Source: Basidiobolus meristosporus CBS 931.73
Taxonomy: Eukaryota > Basidiobolomycota > Basidiobolomycetes > Basidiobolales > Basidiobolaceae
Assembly (NCBI GenBank): GCA_002104905.1
Contig: MCFE01000107.1
Span: forward strand, 1-64,000
Length of the DNA: 64,000 nt
Reading direction: 5' to 3'
The notes beneath the pieces were generated by a model, which was not told where the DNA came from, did not search any database, and saw nothing but the letters and a program-made list of their open reading frames with translations. Both the position numbers and the translations under genes were made by a program. Of the stretch, positions 41,741 to 53,067 are shown piece by piece. How positions within the stretch are numbered: position 1 is the stretch's first letter; each line of letters begins with the position of its first letter.

Positions 41741-41899
41741 GAAAGTGTAAATGAATATGATCGATGTTGATGTTGGGCTATCGGCGGAAGGAACAAGTTA
41801 TTCTTCAAGCAAGTAAGGGAAACCTCGGTTTGGTTGGTTGAGGGGGATGGGGAGATTGGTGTTGGAGTTTGGGTGAGTGGTGTGCGCACCATCTTCCAT

Positions 41900-44800
41900 T
41901 CACTCTTGGGCTCGGGACTCCTTCAGCTCTCTCAGCTCCTCTTCCAGCCGGATCCTGGCATTTCTCTCCTCCACCAACTCTTCTCTCAATTTGTCCATCT
42001 CCTCCTTCATCCACGCCCTCATCTTGTTCTCCAGCTCTCCTAGGGCCAATGCCTGGGCTGCCCCGGCTACTCCGCCGAATTTACGGGGGGCAGTGTCGGC
42101 GGTGGAAGTCGATTCCCCACGGCCGCTGTCAAGATTGCCGCTGCCAATTCTACGTCCAAGTTCCCCGACGTGTCCGGACTTGCTTGGGAGAACCGGGACT
42201 CCGGATTTTCCGAAGGAGAGTTTGGCGAAGGGGGTGGCCTGTCCTCGAAGGGCAGATGGCTTGATCAACCTGGGCTGCTCCTCCTGCTCCGTAGTATCGG
42301 GAGTCTCCTCGGGGATCTCTCGCGATTTCACCGGTTCCACCACTGCTGGTTTCTCTACCTCCTTCGTCTCGTCTTGTACCTGAAAAGTAACAAACGAAGA
42401 TTAGTGATGTTATTCAACGTGGATGGGATGTTGGATTCCCGAACACTTGCCGTGTCTTCCTCGATGGCTTTCTCTAAGAGTTGAGTTTGCGAAGTGACAG
42501 CGTCCCTGGCCACTGGAGTGGGCTTACGTTTGGTGCGCAAGGGCCTACCTTTGGTCAAGGATGACAATGGCTGCACCTCAGGGAGCGCCGGTAGGGAAGC
42601 CACGCTCTCCTCTGGCACTTGCTGATCAACTTCCTCTTTACTTTCTTCGGCGGTGGTCTCGAGCTCCTCAGCCAGTCCAGCATCACCCTCTGGTTTCGCG
42701 AGCTCATCGGTAACCACGGAGCCCGACGCTTCTGGAGTGGAGGTCTCCTCCGGAGATCCCAATTCCTGCTTCTTGTGGCGGTCGTCAGGGGTGAATGTCG
42801 GCTCCACCTGATCGATGTTTCGCTTCTGTTGATCCTCTAAGGATTTGCTTTCGAGTGCTCTGTCCACCTGGTCCAGGTTGGTGGAGATCGAGGCCTCTCC
42901 GTCTGCATATCTAGGGGTGGCAATGTTGGGAGTAGGCTCAGGCTCATGTGGGATCTCCAGGTCCGAGCTGGCCTCGTAAAATTCGTCGTTCTCCGATTTC
43001 AAGGAGAGCTTGGATTCCTTCTCCCCTTCCTCATCGCTCCCCACAGCTGGGATTGTCTCCTCTCTCAGCTCTGGGACTTCCTCCTGGGTTGAGCGGGGAG
43101 ATGCGATCATATTCTCGTGAATGGATCTTCTGGCGGGCGACCCATGGAAACTGTTTCTTTGCGATGGCTCGCTACCGCTTCCGACCGACGGGGTGCGTCT
43201 GGGAGGAGATGGTAGTGACATCTCCTGATTGGACTCTCTATGTGGTAAGCCAGTGGGCATAGGCAACTCAGTTTGAGATCCGTTACCAGAGGGTAAGGGT
43301 GTGGTAGGCGAATGTGGCTCCACACCGTACGATCCGCTTCTTCCGGGGGTAGGTGAGTGTGGGGTGTCCATACGGTAGAAGGAGGTTCGGGATGAGGGGG
43401 CAGGTTCAGGAGCCTCGGGATCTGCCTCGATTTCGGGGACGTTCCTGGCGGTGGGAAGAGCATTTTCCATACCAGAATGCTCGGAATCAATGCTATACAT
43501 GGACGATCTGGACGGAATTGAATGGCTGGCTGGTTCCTGAGATGACGGGGAAGCTGGTGTTGGTCTCGTTACGCGAGATGGAATTTGAGGGGAGATTTCG
43601 CTGCGCGCGGGCACTGCTGGCAGAACTTCGGGCTCTACACCGCCATCACGAGGCTGGGGATGCAGGTCGTCAGATTCGGATCGAACTGGTGGTTGAGGAA
43701 GTTGGCGAGCAGAATCCAAAGCATCGCTGAATTCCGCATGGGCAAAAGATGAGTCGGACGTGGTACGAGATGGGATACTTGGTACTTGTGGCATAGACTC
43801 ATGAATGCTTGTTCGTGAAGGAATGTTTGGGGATTGGGTTTGTGCTTCATAATTAGAGTGAGGAGAACTCTGTACAGGTGATTTAGGCTCATAAGTACTT
43901 GTACGAGAAGGAACACTTGGCACTTGGGGTAGTGATTCATGAGTGCTGGCCCTAGAAAAGCGTTGTCCTTGGGGCTCAGGCTCAGACTCGGGCGCGTAGT
44001 AGCTTGAGCGGGATGGGATGCTAGGCACTTGAGGTAGTGATTCACGAGTGCTGGTTCTAGATGGTACACTTGGTACTGGTGGTGTGGCTTCCCGGGCATC
44101 AGAACGAGGCGAGATAGGCACCTCAGGCTCAGATTCGTATATACTGGTACGAGAAGGAGCACTGGATACTTGAGGTACAGACTCATGGGTACTAGAGCGA
44201 GCTGGAACAGTTGGTAGTTGAGGTACAAATTCATGAGTACTAGAGCGAGTTGGGACAGTAGGTACAGACTCATGTGTGCTAGAACGTGACAATTGAGGAG
44301 CACTGGGCAGAGGCTCATGGGGGCTTGAACGAGAGGGAGCTACAGGAAGTTGAGGTGCACTCGCGGGAACGGGTGCAGAGGCAGGATGGGTAGGTCCAGC
44401 TTCGTTAGATGCAGCCGATGGTTCATCCGAGCCCATACGACGTCCAGTCTTTCTCAATTTTGGCATGCCGCCTGCAAACAATCCTCCAATGCCGCCTTGC
44501 TTCACTCCGTAGGCGGCTAATCTAAATCCTCCACGAGGAGCATTCCCAGACGAATGGTCAGCCTCGCCAGCTGGCTGTTCAATAAGCTTGACCAAATGAG
44601 GTGGGAACAACCCGATTTTACCATTCATTTCTCCTCTCCACCAATCCTCACCTTGTTCCAGGATCGTCACGACCCCTCCTTTTCTGAGGGTCAAGTGGGA
44701 GGAGCTCTGAGCGTCAAAGTCATCCTCGACCAATGCAAGCTTAGGGCCGCTATGCTCTGGAGCATGGGGTGCCTTTTCCGATTTTTCTTCCTCGTCATTA

Positions 44801-46675
44801 TCGGGTTTGACCGTCTCCTGTGAAGTACTTTCATCTAGCTCAGGCGCCTCTTGAGTGACTTCAGGTTCGCTTGGCTCGTGTTCACCGGAATGCTGGTGTA
44901 GCTCCTCTACGTGCTCAGATCCACTCTCAGGGGAAATGACTGGTACCTCAACACTCCCTGAAGGGGAGTCGAAGTGAGGTACTTGAGGCACTGGTGGTAG
45001 TGGTGATCTAATATGAGCTTGCCTCTGAGGAATAGACGGCAATGGTACACTGATCTGGGGCTCTTCCTGAGGAACCGGAGGAAGAGGGGACCTAACGTGG
45101 GGCACTTGAGGCGGTGGTGGTGGTGTACCGGCATCAGGTGAGGATGGAGGCAAGCTGGAAGGAATCGGTGGCAGTGGTACCTTGGCATGAGGGGCTCTGG
45201 GTGAGATAGGCTGTGCTGGCTCAGCTACTGGCTCAGTACTGGGTTGGCTAGAGGGTGAGGGAGCAGTCTTCACTTCAGCTGGAACCGCAGGTACGCTCTT
45301 CTTAGGTAAGGAGGGAAATTTCGGGATAGGAATCTTGGGAATGGGCGGTCTGAAGCTACCGAATCCTGATTTACGCTTGGATGAAGGGCTGGTTGGCTCC
45401 TCGATGCTTTGTCGACCAACTAACCATCATTATGGTTAATAATAAGCTTCAAAGATCCCGTCTATGTAGGCCTTACCTGATGAATCAGTAGATACTCTAG
45501 GAGGCTCTGGCTTCTCGGGCTCCTGTGGTACAGGAGGTAGACTTGAAGGAGGCTTACTGGCTGCCACCTCTTCCGGCTCAGGCTGTGGAGGTGGTGGGAG
45601 TGGAATACTCTTCTTCGGTGGAGTCGCTGGTTGCTCGTTTGCAGTCTGAAAATGTTGCATGGCAACCCATTAGTTCAATAGATATCAAAAATCGATGGGG
45701 CTCGAGGAATCCTACCTCCTGAGCTGGAATCTGATGTTGAGAAGCATCAAGGGAGTGACGGTTGGATTTCTTTAGCGATGGGATCCCGCCAGAGAATAGA
45801 CTTCCAATGCCTCCCTGTTTAACGCCATACGCAGCTAGTTTGAAACCTTTTCGGTCGAATGAGATATTTAGGTTGCTATCGAGTATTAGTTGCGTAGAAC
45901 AAATCTACCTTTTGGTTTTGCTTGAGCTTCTTCTCCTTCATGCTCACCTTCTGTAGCTTCGTCGATTGGTTTACTTTCGATCCGGCTGACGAACTAGTCA
46001 ACCCAGGTTAAATGGAAAAAACCGAATAGTTATTGAAATTAAATAGCACGAACATTAGCGGGGAAGAGTCCAACGTGTCCATTCAGATCTCCTTTACACC
46101 AGCCATCGACCTCCTCCAGGATCGTGACAATTGCCCCTTTTTCCAAGGTCAACTCATCAGAAGCTTGAGCTTCATAATCATGTTTCACTTCGGCCAGTGA
46201 GTTTCCTTTGGTCAACTGAGGCTTGGGCTTTTCTTGAGCAGGTTCGCTTTCTGGTTGAGAAATCGGCTGTTCAGGAGAATCGGGTGGAGGAGGTGGGGGC
46301 AACTGCTGAGGTGGCAGGCGGGATTCGGTCACTTCAGACTCTATTTCAGGTTTCTCTGTTGGGGTAACAAACTAACAAGTCAAGTGTCAGTAGCAAAAAG
46401 ATGGGTGCAAAGTGGATGTAGCGAGAGAGCAACTCACATTGGTTGGGAACCAGCCACTTTGCTGAGTGCTTAGGTTTTTCCCTACCCACCAGGTATCAAA
46501 TTCTTTGCTGGTCACTTCAACAACGTCACCAATGTTTAATTTTAATTCATCCTCCCGTTGTGGTTCATATACATGATGGCATTTGACGAAAGATGCTATA
46601 TAACAATGTGATTAATATTTGAGATCCCTCAAGGAAAACCATGTAAACATAGAGGGGTCACATACACTGAGACAT
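41900..46675 (-). CDS. Triple-SH3 adaptor protein with coiled-coil tail (1439 aa, 8 exons)
   Basis: Exons (minus strand): 46675-46666, 46595-46438, 46371-46054, 45993-45909, 45846-45716, 45645-45477, 45419-42451 and 42379-41900. The sum is 4320 nt and the frame closes. The first exon is only 10 nt (Met-Ser-Gln plus one base). SH3-1 is at about residues 8-56 (WWVGKNLSTQQSGWFPTN), SH3-2 at 116-162 (GWCKGDLNGHVGLFPAN) and SH3-3 at 517-570 (DWWRGEMNGKIGLFPPHLV). A motif AAYGVKQGGIG.LF.GG occurs twice (about 195 and 593). Long PxxP-rich regions follow, with a run of ~20-residue repeats (VPSIPSRTS.HES.PQ) at about 640-870. The C-terminal coiled coil has heptads (LREELVEERNARIRLEEEL). Three SH3, proline-rich stretch and coiled coil recall CIN85/CD2AP adaptors of actin and endocytosis. 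Orthology is not shown. Confidence 0.8.
42380..42450 (-). other. Probable GC-AG intron in the SH3 adaptor gene
   Basis: Only a donor GCAAGT at 42450-42445 joined to the acceptor TTTTCAG at 42386-42380 keeps the downstream coiled-coil frame in phase (EEDT then VQDETKEVEK). The alternative GT donor four bases further puts the reading into a different frame. Confidence 0.65.
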
Positions 46676-46679
46676 GATG

Positions 46680-47555
46680 TACTCGTACACACTGTTAAAG
46701 ACCAAATATTAAACTTATTGAGGCTTTTAAGGGAAAGTGCTGAGTAGGTGGAGAGATATCAATATAAATAAGATGGACAAGTGTTGCAATGAAGGGCAAG
46801 TATATCGAAGTCGAAATATTATGCTCGGATTTGAGCACTGTCACGTAAGTCAATTGATTGGCAAATAGGAGGTCGGATCACCCATGTATATCGTAACGGG
46901 GAAGTGATAGCTATATGCATTCATCACATTTCTTGGCATTCAACAAGCGGACAATATTAATCAAGATTACCAAGTCCGCTTAAATCCTTGTTTAACGCTA
47001 CTCCACACAATTAAACCAAGCTTTCGCTACATGTGATTGGTGGTCGCAATTCATATATCCTTTATTTGAAACGCGTAAACCAGCCTGATTGGTGTTCCTA
47101 TGTATTCTTGAGATGCGAAGTCTCGGCTAGCTGGGTGGAATTCCAAACAGCAGCCATGAACTTGCCACATCTACATTCTCTGTCACGGCCAACCCCAAGT
47201 GGTATTAGGATGAATCCACTCACTGATCCAAAGCCAATCGATACAATATCAATCAGAATCTGATCGTTTTTAGGTCATCGGTAGAGCAGCCTATAGTGAT
47301 ATACTTGATCTGATAAAAATAATGACTCTTCAGGCCAGTTCACTGGAGGTTGCTGATTCCAACAGTAGTGATGTGGATTATAGAAATGCGATTGAGAGAG
47401 TAGCTGTGCAGAGCAGTAAATAGACCCTTGACGAGCCCAGCCAGTACTATTTTTAGTGACAGCAAGGCGCCACACCACCACCCACTGGTGGTGATATGGC
47501 GTCTGAACGGTCCATCAGCAAAGGAATAAGCACTTTACAATGGTTGCAGCAGAGA
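46680..47555. other. Intergenic, divergent promoters of SH3 adaptor and CDA1
   Basis: A minus-strand TTTATATTG lies near 46757 for the adaptor gene, and TATAAAT at 47563 serves the first chitin deacetylase. No gene is seen between. Confidence 0.45.
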
Positions 47556-47612
47556 GCACGCTGTATAAATGATGGGCCAAAATTTTCGGATTCGTATATA
47601 CTCGATAGAACC

Positions 47613-48823
47613 ATGCATCTTAAGGCAGCGCTTCTTTTCATTCCCTTGGTTTTTCTTATCACAACGCTGGCTCATGCTTCCAAGAACAATCGCTGTGGTA
47701 TAATTCAAGGGGAGAAGGTTACTTGCCCTGGTGGCAGGTGCTGCTTTACAGGCGGATGGTAAGCACACATACTATAACGCCTGGTAGGGGGCCCACTTGG
47801 TGGGGGAGGATTGATGATACTGAAATGTTTCGGTTTAGGTGTGGAGCCAGCAAGTATCATTGCGTGACCAACTGCCAGTTCCAGTGCAAGAAAAAGAAGT
47901 CCACTTCTACTGTTAAGCCAATTTCAAGCCCTAAGCCTACAACCTCAGCTCCTTCTAGCCCTAACTCCTCCTCTATCGCCACCTCAGCTGATGGTTTCTG
48001 TGGAATGAAGGATAACGTTCTTATTCAATGTCCACCAGGAACCTGCTGCTCACAAGATGGACTGTGTAGCAATATTAAAGAGCGCTGCAATGCAGATGTC
48101 CAGCTTCAAGCAAGTAGTGAGATAGCACCAGGTACAGTCATCAAAACGTGTAGCACGGCGGGTACCTTTGCCATCACTTTCGATGATGGGCCTGGAAAAG
48201 ACACTGGTAAGCTTCTGGACGACTTGCTGGCCAGAAATATCAAGGTGACTTTCTTCGTAGTTGGACAGAGTATATAATGTATCGTTATTCGTCATCCTAT
48301 GCGCAAACCGTTAATGCTTTTACCAACCATCCTAGTGCTGAAGAGTGCTGAAGGACGTCAACTGCTCAAGCGTGCCTATGATGAAGGCCATCACATCGCC
48401 TCCCACACCTACACCCACATCAGCTTGACCAAGTCATCCAACTCAGTGATCCGCAGCGAGATGCAAAAGACTTCTGATGCGATCTTCAATGTCATTGGCC
48501 AGCGTCCTCAGTACATGCGCCCACCCTATGGTGCGTACAATGCCAGGTCACTTGCCCTTATGAAAGAGTTGGGATACAAGGTAGTCACCTGGGATATTGA
48601 CACTCTTGACTGGAAGACCAAGAGCTCCCAAAAAACCCTGAATGTATATAAGAAAGCCCTTGCAAAGGCTAATCCAAGCACTGACCGCTTCATCACCCTC
48701 CAGCACGATATCCAGCCTAGCACCATTAGAGTAGCAGGGGAGATTTTCGACACAGTAACTCGGTCAGGCTTTAAGATCACCACTGTGGCTGATTGTGTTG
48801 GTGACTCGGGATTGTATCACTAA
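47613..48823 (+). CDS. Chitin deacetylase 1 (CBM18-CBM18-CE4), 354 aa
   Basis: Exons are 47613-47758, 47839-48269 and 48336-48823. The product begins MHLKAALLFIPLVFLITTLA (signal peptide). Two CBM18/hevein-like chitin-binding modules follow (CGIIQGEKVTC ... CC ... WCG and CGMKDNVLIQC ... CC ... LC), joined by a Ser/Thr/Pro linker. The CE4 polysaccharide deacetylase domain has TFDDGP, SHTYTH, RPPYG, DTLDW and LQHD. It removes acetyl groups from chitin at the wall, giving chitosan. It is the most divergent of the eight (WDIDTLDW, GAYNARS), and its second CBM18 lacks the aromatic residue of the QYGYCG motif (DGLCS), so it may bind chitin more weakly. The second intron has a weak donor (GTATAT). 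TATAAAT lies at 47563. Confidence 0.9.
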
Positions 48824-48829
48824 GCTAAG

Positions 48830-49145
48830 CGTTATATGCATTCGCCACGAAACATTAACCCTCTGCATAAATCACTGTTTCAGAAGGTTCAATCTTGAAT
48901 AAAGTTGCTCCGTAGATCGGACTAATGTGAATGAATGCACACCTGTAGGTAATCTTGAGCATGCTAAGCCCAATTTGACTAACCCCTTTCTGACTTGTGG
49001 ATTGCACCACGAGTTAATAGGTTGAACCGCCTCCGGTTCCTGGAAAGATTCATATTCATGTTCCACAATCTAAAATTAGCCCAGATTAATTACTTTGCAC
49101 TGCGTGGCATTTGATGGTCGAAGACACTTGACTGTTTCATGCAAG
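48830..49145. other. Intergenic region CDA1-CDA2
   Basis: Contains AATAAAG at about 48898 (polyA of CDA1) and, near 49060, TTCCACAATCTAAAATTA, a weak match to the start of the upstream module of CDA3-CDA7. TATAAAA at 49150 is the CDA2 promoter. Confidence 0.45.
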
Positions 49146-49202
49146 TGTGTATAAAAGCAGTCCCATCTTTCGCAACCATATCATTATATCCATATTCCAA
49201 CC

Positions 49203-50402
49203 ATGCACCTCTCCAAAGCTGCGCTTTTATCCATTGCTGTATTCCTACAATTTGCTGCCACACAGGCCGCTGTCTCCAAGGATAATCGCTGTGGAGTAAT
49301 AAACGGAGAGAAGGTCACTTGTCCTAATGACGGTTGCTGCTCCTCTTTCGGGTGGTAAGTTTCATTGTGATGGCTAGTTTTTGGGAGTGGGAAACATGCG
49401 TCAGATAGTAACGTGACGTTTGGATGATATAGGTGCGGAACCAGTACTGACCACTGTGTGACGAACTGCTTTTCCGAGTGCAAGAAAACCACTCCAACCA
49501 CCACCACTGCGCCAAGTGCTTCCAAAACCATCACCTCAACTGATGGTACCTGTGGACTGAAAAACAATGTTTTAGTTCAGTGTCAACCTGGTAATTGCTG
49601 TTCCGAACATGGGTGGTGCGGGAATACTGCTGAGTACTGCAAGGGTACCACACCCCAACAACTGTCCAGCGGGAAAATCGAGCCTGGTCAAGTCATCGAA
49701 ACCTGTAGCAAAGCCGGTACCTTTGCCGTCACTTTTGATGATGGACCAAGTCAGTACACCGGTCGGCTTCTTGATGACTTGAAGGCAAGAAAGGTCAAGG
49801 TTACCTTCTTCATTGTCGGACAGAGTAAGTAGAAATTCTTATGGGGTTATCTACTGCAGTCAATACTGTTGACTAGTGTAAATGTAAACTAACTTGGCCC
49901 CTGGAATCTATTAGTGCTTGAGAATGATCAAGGCCGTCAATTCCTCAAGCGTGCCTATGATGAAGGTCATCACATTGCCTCCCACACCTACACTCACATC
50001 AGTTTGGCCAAATCAACTATATCAGCGATTCGCAGCGAGATGCAAAAAACTTCTGATGCGATCTTCAAGGTCATTGGCAAGCGTCCCCAGTACATGCGCC
50101 CACCCTATGGTGAGTACAATGCCCAGTCACTCGCCCTCATGAAAGAGATGGGATACAAGGTGATCTACTGGAACGTCGACACCCTTGACTGGCAAACCAT
50201 GAACTCCCAGAAGACCTTGGATGTGTACAAGAAGACTCTTGCCAAGGCCAACCTCAAGAACGACCGCTTCATCTCCCTGCAGCATGACATCCAGCCCAGC
50301 ACCATCCAGGCAGCCGGTGGCATCCTTGACGCCGTCATCAAGTCAGGCTTCAAGATCACCACTGTTGCTGACTGCCTTGGCGACTCTGGATTATATATTT
50401 AG
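49203..50402 (+). CDS. Chitin deacetylase 2 (CBM18-CBM18-CE4), 343 aa
   Basis: Exons are 49203-49354, 49433-49824 and 49915-50402. The signal peptide is MHLSKAALLSIAVFLQFAAT. CBM18-1 (DNRCGVINGEKVTC) and CBM18-2 (GTCGLKNNVLVQC ... EHGWCG) are joined by a very short Thr-rich linker, and the linker before the catalytic domain is also the shortest of the set (no GKPTGN extension). All five CE4 motifs are intact (TFDDGP, SHTYTH, RPPYG, DTLDW, LQHD). It is a secreted chitin deacetylase acting on nascent or wall chitin. AATAAA lies near 50479. The intermediate divergence places its duplication before that of CDA3-CDA8. Confidence 0.93.
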
Positions 50403-50404
50403 GT

Positions 50405-50730
50405 TGCTTGAATGAACAACGGTCTTATTGCCTGCTCATTAATTTAATTTATGCATAATTTAATGATCCCCCATTACAATAAATTGACATATTGTCAACA
50501 TCGAATATAAAAGCATAATCGTGATACTGCGTACAAATTCTATCAGCCATAGACCACTCACCAAAGACATGCGCCAACCTTGGATAGGTTAGACATCAAC
50601 CAAATCTCGTTAGCACCCAAAGGGTTTAGTCAACAATATGGTCGAAAAAATACGATCCCTAATCGCTTTTCCTATTCTGGTCACCGGCGAAACCAAATAA
50701 GCTTCCAGTTTTCATCCAGGGGGGCTCATT
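50405..50730. other. Intergenic region CDA2-CDA3
   Basis: No reading frame. It carries the CDA2 polyadenylation signal and the upstream flank of CDA3. Confidence 0.45.
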
Positions 50731-50733
50731 TTC

Positions 50734-50830
50734 ATGTTTCACAAACTAAAGTTGGTTAAAAGTGCTTGCATTGAGTTCCATTTTGCCTTCCACGCAAGAG
50801 ATATTATGGTGTGACATTGCGAAATGAAGC
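50734..50830 (+). promoter_or_regulatory. Conserved upstream module of CDA3
   Basis: CACAAACTAAA, TTGCATTGAGTT and GATATTATGGTGTGACATTG are shared with the regions upstream of CDA4-CDA7. A TATA-like CATAAAAG follows at about 50846. Probably a common control region. Confidence 0.5.
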
Positions 50831-50898
50831 TGTTACGGAGAATACCATAAAAGCAGTCCGAAATTCCATGGTAGCAGCATTCTACTCTAATTCTAATC

Positions 50899-52122
50899 AT
50901 GTACTTCTCCAAAGCAGCGCTTCTCTCCATTGCTATTTTCCTTCAGCTGACAACCACGCAAGCTCGTGTATCCAAGGATGACCGCTGTGGCGTAATCAAC
51001 GGAGAGAGTGTCACTTGCCCTAGCGGCGAATGCTGCTCAACCTATGGATGGTGAGTTTCATTTTTTCCGCCATTTTGGCTATGGACTAACTGTGCTTGCT
51101 GATACTGAAGGTGCGGAACCAGCACTGATCACTGTGTGACAAACTGCTTATTCCAGTGCCAGAAATCCAAGCCAACCACCATCATCACCGCACCTAGTGC
51201 AACTAAGACCATCACCTCGGTTGATGGTACCTGTGGATTGAAGAACAATATTCTTGTTCAGTGCCAGCCTGGTGACTGCTGCTCCAAATATGGATACTGC
51301 GGCAACACTGAGGAACACTGCAAGGGTACTACCCCTCAACCTCAACCCGGCGGCACCCTCGGTAAGCCAACTGGCAATGTTGCCCCTGGTCAGGTCATCG
51401 AAACCTGCAGCAAGGCTGGTACTTTCGCCGTCACCTTCGATGATGGACCAAGTGAGATGACCGGTAAGCTCCTTGACGACTTGAAGAAGAGAAATGTCAA
51501 GGTCACCTTCTTTGTTGTTGGTCAAAGTAAGTGAGCATTACTAAGTGGCTGTGGCCGTTGCAATCAATACCCACAACCTCTTTCCTCTCATTTCCAACAT
51601 GAGTGTCTGCTAACTCGACCTATGTAATATTTTAGTGGTCGACACTACTAAAGGTCGCCAATTCCTCAAGCGTGCCTATGATGAAGGTCACCACATCGCC
51701 TCCCACACCTACACCCACATCAGCTTGGCCAAGTCATCCGAGGCATTGATCCGCAGTGAGATGCAAAAGACCTCTGACGCCATCTTCAAGGTCATTGGCA
51801 AGCGCCCCCAGTACATGCGCCCACCCTATGGTGAGTACAATGCCAAGTCCCTTGCCATCATGAAGGACATGGGTACAAGGTGATCTACTGGAACGTCGAC
51901 ACCCTTGACTGGCAAACCAAGAGCTCCCAGAAGAGCCTGGATGTGTACAAGAAGACTCTTGCCAAGGCCAACCTCAAGAACGACCGCTTCATCTCGCTCC
52001 AACACGATATCCAGCCCAGCACCATCCAAGCAGCTGGTGGCATTCTTGACGCCGTCATCAAATCAGGCTTCAAGATCACCACTGTTGCTGACTGCCTTGG
52101 TGACTCTGGATTATATTTCTAA
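50899..52122 (+). pseudogene. Chitin deacetylase 3, frameshifted in exon 3
   Basis: Exons are 50899-51050, 51111-51526 and 51636-52122. The layout is as in its neighbours: signal peptide (MYFSKAALLSIAIFLQL), two CBM18 modules and CE4. One A is missing at about 51872 (GACATGGGTACAAGG where the paralogs have GACATGGGATACAAGG). Translation therefore stops at 51883 after MKDMGTR, and the catalytic motifs DTLDW and LQHD are lost. The sequence after the gap is perfectly preserved to the natural stop at 52122, so the break is very recent, or a sequencing error. Exon 3 begins MVDTTKGR instead of MLENAQGR, unique in the array. As written, it would yield a secreted chitin-binding protein with a dead catalytic domain. 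Confidence 0.85.
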
Positions 52123-52124
52123 GC

Positions 52125-52555
52125 TGGAATGAACGGTTATTTTTTAGCATAATTTAATCACTAATCTAGCACGGCATTCCTCACAAGTTGGATTCCAATA
52201 AATGTGAACAATTTTTCTACGATGTCAATGCTCCAACTGGATAGTCTCAACTTAGTGAAGTGCTGTGTTAAGGGGACTGTTCATTGTCCTGTGGGAAAAT
52301 CGGCACCAATATCCCTTGTAGCTTTCGCTGTCCCTTTCGTAAGGACTGTTTGTGAACCTGTGATGTATTTGGTGTTCCCATCCATGGACCAATAAGGGCA
52401 GCAAATACATGTAGCACAATATTAAATATTAGTAATGGCTCATGCATAGTTGCATTCTTTGCTAACACAAATACTAAGGTTGAAGTGTGTATCAAGCAGA
52501 GAAATCTTCACAGAAGCAACAAAAAGCGTAATTGGAAATTCGTCTGAGCACCAAA
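52125..52555. other. Intergenic region after CDA3
   Basis: AATAAATG near 52198 is the CDA3 polyadenylation signal. Nothing else is recognised. Confidence 0.4.
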
Positions 52556-52561
52556 CGGTAG

Positions 52562-52759
52562 GAAAAGCCATTAACTGTTGCACAACAGCTCCAACTCGCT
52601 GCTTCCGGAGGCTCTTCCATTGAACACATTCCTAAGATTACGCCATCTAAGCCAACATCCACGAAGATCGATCCAGATGATGCACAGTTCAAGTATCTAC
52701 CAGGTTTAAATGGCACCAGTAGAACAACAAATCGGATCTGCCACCAAAGCAAATTCTAG
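52562..52759 (+). pseudogene. Orphan coding-like segment between CDA3 and CDA4
   Basis: Sixty-five codons open directly after a possible acceptor (ACGGTAG) and run to TAG: EKPLTVAQQLQLAASGGSS, then IEHIPKITPSKPTSTKIDPD and AQFKYLPGLNGTS. Composition is protein-like, with helical start and Pro/Thr/Lys segment, and differs from the deacetylases. No upstream exon could be found, so it may be the last exon of a lost gene. Family not recognised. Confidence 0.3.
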
Positions 52760-52892
52760 ATTCACATCAGGTTTCCCAATTCCAATCCGATGCAAAACCA
52801 AATACTTTTCCATGTCTCATCCACCTGTAGCAAGATACAGAAATTCATCTTCGCAGCATCATAGGTTCAAAGGTAGGTCATGATTAGATTCA

Positions 52893-52990
52893 CGTCCCAC
52901 AAACAAAAGATAACTCAATAAACTTGCATTGAGTATCATTTGGCCTACCAAGCAAGGGATATTACGGTACGACCTTGCAGGATGAAAGTA
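52893..52990 (+). promoter_or_regulatory. Conserved upstream module of CDA4
   Basis: CCCACAAAC, CTTGCATTGAGTATCATT and GATATTACGGTACGACCTTG align with the modules of CDA3 and CDA5. A TATA-like CTATAAGAG follows at about 53015. Confidence 0.5.
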
Positions 52991-53067
52991 ACATGACGCT
53001 ACAACGGATAAAGCTATAAGAGCCGGCCAAGATTGAAGGGTAGCAGCATTCTACACTAATTCTAATC

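Noticed and set aside
43635-44318. 227-codon minus-strand frame rich in Leu/Tyr
   Set aside because: It is an alternative frame of the Pro/Ser repeat region in the SH3 adaptor exon 7.
41900-46675. Orthology to the yeast actin-patch protein Sla1
   Set aside because: The three SH3 domains agree, but no SHD1 domain was seen and the C terminus is a coiled coil. Only an adaptor-like architecture is claimed.
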